A DNA stretch of 59,157 nucleotides, taken from NCBI GenBank assembly GCA_031271865.1, contig JAISUW010000013.1:1-59157 (forward strand), written 5' to 3'. Positions 56,149-59,157 of the stretch are shown here, one piece after another. The notes beneath the pieces are model-generated. The model was not told the DNA's origin. It saw nothing but the letters and a program-made list of their open reading frames with translations, and ran no database searches. The DNA is from Oscillospiraceae bacterium (GTDB taxonomy: Bacteria; Bacillota; Clostridia; Oscillospirales; Acutalibacteraceae). A program made the translations under genes and the position numbers. Position 1 is the stretch's first letter. Each line of letters begins with the position of its first letter.

Positions 56149-59100
56149 ATGAACACTACACAGACTGCAAAAACAAAGGCAAACCATTGGAAACGCGCTC
56201 TTGCGCTCCTGCTCTGCTTCTTGATGCTCTGGGGCAGCGGTATCGGCGGCGTGTTTGCGTGGGGGGAGGAACTCGCAGAGGCTGTTTTTGAGGCAGTTGA
56301 AGAGAGCGAATCCGTCTCCTATGAGCTTCTCAAAGAAATACCGCTGAAGCACAAACGCAACCCAAAATATGATGAATGGCTGGCAGGCAAGGATTTCGGC
56401 GGAATCATCCCGGAAGAATACATCACAACCATGGATCCGCCGCAAATCCGCAATGTAGAGCTTTCCGGCACAGACACCTTTGCAGCAAAATATGACCCGC
56501 GCCCCGGCGAACAAGATGAAAACACATCCTCCCTGACACCGGTCAAAAACCAAGGGAGTCTGGGCTGCTGTTGGGCTTTTGCTTCTACGGCCGTGCTGGA
56601 GTCGCTGGTCAAAAAGACGACCGGCAATACGGTCGATTTCTCCGAGCAGCATACCCGCTATGCCCTCTCCAATGACGGCGGGAATCTGTATGGCTTCAGC
56701 CGCACAAACGGCGGCGGCGGTAATGCTTCTTACACGATGACATATTTTACCCGCGCTTCGATGGCGGGACCTGTCAATGAAACTGATATGCCTTACACGA
56801 CAACAACAACAATCCTCCAGCCGGAAGAATATGCAAACAAGCCGCGCCAAGGCATTGTTACCGGTGCCCTATGGATTCCGAACCTTGAAAGCGGCACCCC
56901 AGGCAGCGATGTTTCGGGTACATATATCAAATTAGTCAAGGAAGCCGTGAGCCGTTACGGGGCTTGCCAAGTATCCTATTACAGCGGACAGACCGTTTCC
57001 GGCGATGTTGGCGGCGATGGCTACCGCACACTTGACTCGGGAATGAAAACCTATTATAACACATCAACAGATTCAAACCATGGGGTAGCCATTGTTGGCT
57101 GGGACGATAACTATTCTACCGACAATTTTACGCCTACACCTGCCGGCAACGGCGCGTGGCTCGTCAAAAACAGTTGGGGCGCAGATTGGAGTTCGGGCGG
57201 TTACTTTTGGATGAGCTACTATACGCCCATCAGCGATGCTTTCTTTATTACCGGATATGATCCGAACTTCACCGGTGCGGTTTATGATTATGCACCGATG
57301 AATAGGGGAAGCTATAGCTATTATTCGAATTCGACAGAGGTTTATGCGGCTAATGTTTTTGACGAAACCACCGACGGCAATGCCATAGATAAGATTCAGT
57401 TTTACAATTATAACGGCGCTTGTACCTATGCTGCTTATACATATATTGCAGAAACCGGCTCTATGCCGAGTGCAAACATAGTAAACGCTGCCGTAGCGGC
57501 CGGTTCGGTTGCCACCGGGACATTCAGCGAAGACGGCATTTACACCATTGATATTCCAAACCGAACCGTAAATGCCGGCGAAACATTCGCCTTGGTCGTC
57601 AAGTCTGCGAAATCCGCCCCAACAAATATGTACTATGTAATGGAAAGTACAGCAAACGATAATATTATTCAACAGAATGTGAGCTTCTATTCGGCGAACG
57701 GCACAAGTTGGAGTGTAAAAAACGTAACAGGCAACATCGTTCTCCGTGCCGTTATGACCGGCGGAACAAACAAAACCGATCCGGCAACGCTCAACACTTA
57801 CGTTGAGCCGACTGTTACCGGAACCGCTCCCACAGGACAAGTGAACGTCTCCGGCACGAATGTGGAGATTCTCTTTAACAAAACAGTAACACCTGTAGCC
57901 GGGAAATATATCTCGATTGCATTGCAACCGCGTTCTTTCACTTATGATGAAGACGGAAACGCAACAGGGGTAAATGACGGCGGAAGTGCCTATCTTTGTA
58001 CTTATAACATCCCGGAAAATGCACAAATCATCACCGGTACAGGCTCCAATTGTAAGGCGACAATACCCCTCTCTGCTTTCACAACCGGTAATGTCCTTAC
58101 AAGCATTGTAGCAAGTTCCAAGGTTGAAAACGAGCGAGCATATGCAGCTACTGTATGTTTGGAACCGTCAGCCTTTGTTGACCCAAACGGCTTTTCTCTG
58201 ACCTTTAGCGGCTCTTATTACTCCAATCCCACAAGATACAAAGTCGGCACCACCTTCTTCATCCGCAGCCCCAAAAAACCCACTGTTACCGCCGTCACGC
58301 CCGCGGGCACGCAAGAGGCAACCTCCGGGAACATAGAGATTACGTTCTCCAAGCAGATGAGTAAAGTCGCCCCCGGCACCGTGACCCTTTCACCGGGGAA
58401 CTTTACCCTTACCGGCGGCACTTGGTCTGCGGACGGCACGGTCTATACGGTTCCCTACAACAACATTTACAGCGGGCTGACCTATGACGTCGGCATCAGC
58501 GGCTTTGCCTGCGCGGATGACAATGTCATGGACGCCGTCACAAAGTTGGCGCAGTTCTCCCTGTCCGGCACAATGCCGCAGTTCACCCTCACCCTCGACC
58601 CTGCCGGCGGCACGGTCACACCCGAAAGTCAGACGCAGAACTACGGCACAAGCTACACCCTCCCGACACCCACACGCACAGGGTACACGTTCACCGGTTG
58701 GACGCTGACGAGCGGCGCCGGTTCCCTCAATGCCGATAAGACGGTATACACCTACGGCATCGGTGCGGGGACGGTTACCGCCGGCTGGCAAATTAATTCC
58801 TACACCCTCACCCTCGACCCTGCCGGCGGCACGGTCACACCCGAGAGTCAGACGCAGGACTACGGCACAAGCTACACCCTCCCGACACCCACACGCACAG
58901 GGTACACGTTCACCGGTTGGTCGCTGACGGGCGGTGCCGGTTCCCTCAATGCCGAAAAGACAGTCTACACCTACGGCGAAGGCGCGGGGACGGTTACCGC
59001 CGGCTGGCAAATTAATTCCTATACCCTCACCCTCAATGCGGCCGGCGGCACGGTCACACCCGAGAGTCAGAAGCAGGACTACGCCACAAGCTACACCCTC

Positions 59101-59157
59101 CCGACACCCACACGCACAGGGTACACGTTCACCGGTTGGACGCTGACGAGCGGTGCC
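56149..59157 (+). CDS. Secreted papain-like cysteine protease with repeat tail (partial, runs off the window)
   Basis: At least 1003 codons, still open at the window end. A signal peptide (about 15-38) and propeptide lead to a C1A protease domain: oxyanion Gln135 and Cys141 in [11 protein letters not shown], His311 in NHGVAIVGW, Asn341 in VKNSWG. After it come Ig-like modules (about 560-810, with a Big-type [28 protein letters not shown] block), then InlB-type repeats of 73 residues (starting near codon 812, at 58582, 58801 and 59020). Each repeat reads [15 protein letters not shown]... GYTFTGW. Such repeats hold enzymes at the cell surface. AGAAAGGAAATTGAT before ATG 56149 is a good ribosome-binding site. 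Confidence 0.92.
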   Translation, partial: MNTTQTAKTKANHWKRALALLLCFLMLWGSGIGGVFAWGEELAEAVFEAVEESESVSYELLKEIPLKHKRNPKYDEWLAGKDFGGIIPEEYITTMDPPQIRNVELSGTDTFAAKYDPRPGEQDENTSSLTPVKNQGSLGCCWAFASTAVLESLVKKTTGNTVDFSEQHTRYALSNDGGNLYGFSRTNGGGGNASYTMTYFTRASMAGPVNETDMPYTTTTTILQPEEYANKPRQGIVTGALWIPNLESGTPGSDVSGTYIKLVKEAVSRYGACQVSYYSGQTVSGDVGGDGYRTLDSGMKTYYNTSTDSNHGVAIVGWDDNYSTDNFTPTPAGNGAWLVKNSWGADWSSGGYFWMSYYTPISDAFFITGYDPNFTGAVYDYAPMNRGSYSYYSNSTEVYAANVFDETTDGNAIDKIQFYNYNGACTYAAYTYIAETGSMPSANIVNAAVAAGSVATGTFSEDGIYTIDIPNRTVNAGETFALVVKSAKSAPTNMYYVMESTANDNIIQQNVSFYSANGTSWSVKNVTGNIVLRAVMTGGTNKTDPATLNTYVEPTVTGTAPTGQVNVSGTNVEILFNKTVTPVAGKYISIALQPRSFTYDEDGNATGVNDGGSAYLCTYNIPENAQIITGTGSNCKATIPLSAFTTGNVLTSIVASSKVENERAYAATVCLEPSAFVDPNGFSLTFSGSYYSNPTRYKVGTTFFIRSPKKPTVTAVTPAGTQEATSGNIEITFSKQMSKVAPGTVTLSPGNFTLTGGTWSADGTVYTVPYNNIYSGLTYDVGISGFACADDNVMDAVTKLAQFSLSGTMPQFTLTLDPAGGTVTPESQTQNYGTSYTLPTPTRTGYTFTGWTLTSGAGSLNADKTVYTYGIGAGTVTAGWQINSYTLTLDPAGGTVTPESQTQDYGTSYTLPTPTRTGYTFTGWSLTGGAGSLNAEKTVYTYGEGAGTVTAGWQINSYTLTLNAAGGTVTPESQKQDYATSYTLPTPTRTGYTFTGWTLTSGA

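Noticed and set aside
58390-59010. Minus-strand frame with repeated [11 protein letters not shown]-like blocks
   Set aside because: It is the shadow of the InlB-type repeats of the plus-strand protease; its repetition simply mirrors them.

Overview
The window looks like chromosomal DNA from a GC-rich member of the Bacillota, most likely class Clostridia (Oscillospirales-like gut bacterium). This is inferred from the glgC-glgD pair, parB next to serS, the LCP, GtrA and BioY families, a Na+-translocating decarboxylase beta subunit, a secreted papain-like protease with InlB-type repeats, and sigma-A promoters with near-consensus -35/-10 boxes and 17-18 bp spacers at 24 places. No rRNA operon, CRISPR array, prophage or intact plasmid module is visible.

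Layout. 1-480: tandem 122-bp repeats and a promoter. 481-6522: condensation-like acyltransferase, secreted metallophosphoesterase, membrane acyltransferase, a small ORF and asparagine synthetase. 6537-9035 (minus): large unrecognised exported protein. 9469-11665: bioY, a DUF1284 gene and an argD-like aminotransferase. 11824-12387 (minus): five tRNAs (Val, Asp, Phe, Gly, Ser). 12574-14286 (minus): ECF sigma factor, membrane-anchored partner and a Trp-rich 53-residue ORF. 14598-19372: GPH/MFS-like transporter, gpmI, a vestigial toxin-antitoxin pair and hom. 19493-23598: MITE-like elements around an oxidoreductase, a membrane-anchored phosphoesterase and GtrA. 23599-24537: IS1595-type transposase with altered catalytic residues. 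24539-29341 (minus): TIM-barrel isomerase, four small acidic or coiled-coil proteins, trpS and a foldase-like protein. 29509-30252: tandem MITEs and tRNA-fMet. 30311-32544 (minus): LMW-phosphatase/RimI fusion, a 45-residue OadG-like peptide and OadB. 32742-40854: exported protein, parB, serS, Rpn-family remnant, radical SAM enzyme and beta-helix membrane protein. 41005-43749: rpsO and pnp with a palindrome array between them. 43816-48917: MBL hydrolase (minus), glgC-glgD and an FAD oxidoreductase. 49117-49522: an inverted-repeat element built from CTAAR pentamers. 49658-50929 (minus): hisS. 51067-59157: GH5 glycosidase, LCP protein, PhnP-like MBL protein, RACo-type ASKHA protein and a truncated secreted papain-like protease.

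How it fits together. Most genes are housekeeping: aminoacylation (trpS, serS, hisS, tRNAs), RNA turnover (pnp), glycogen synthesis (glgCD), glycolysis (gpmI), amino-acid synthesis (hom, argD, asnB) and chromosome segregation (parB). Between them lie exported proteins and short non-coding repeats. The most unusual content is in the intergenic DNA: at least four repeat families (MITE-like 174-187 bp elements, CTAAR pentamer element, palindrome arrays with co-varying arms, and a 122-bp tandem repeat). Two further points stand out: a transposase whose catalytic positions appear substituted, and an uncharacterised cluster of acidic proteins downstream of trpS.
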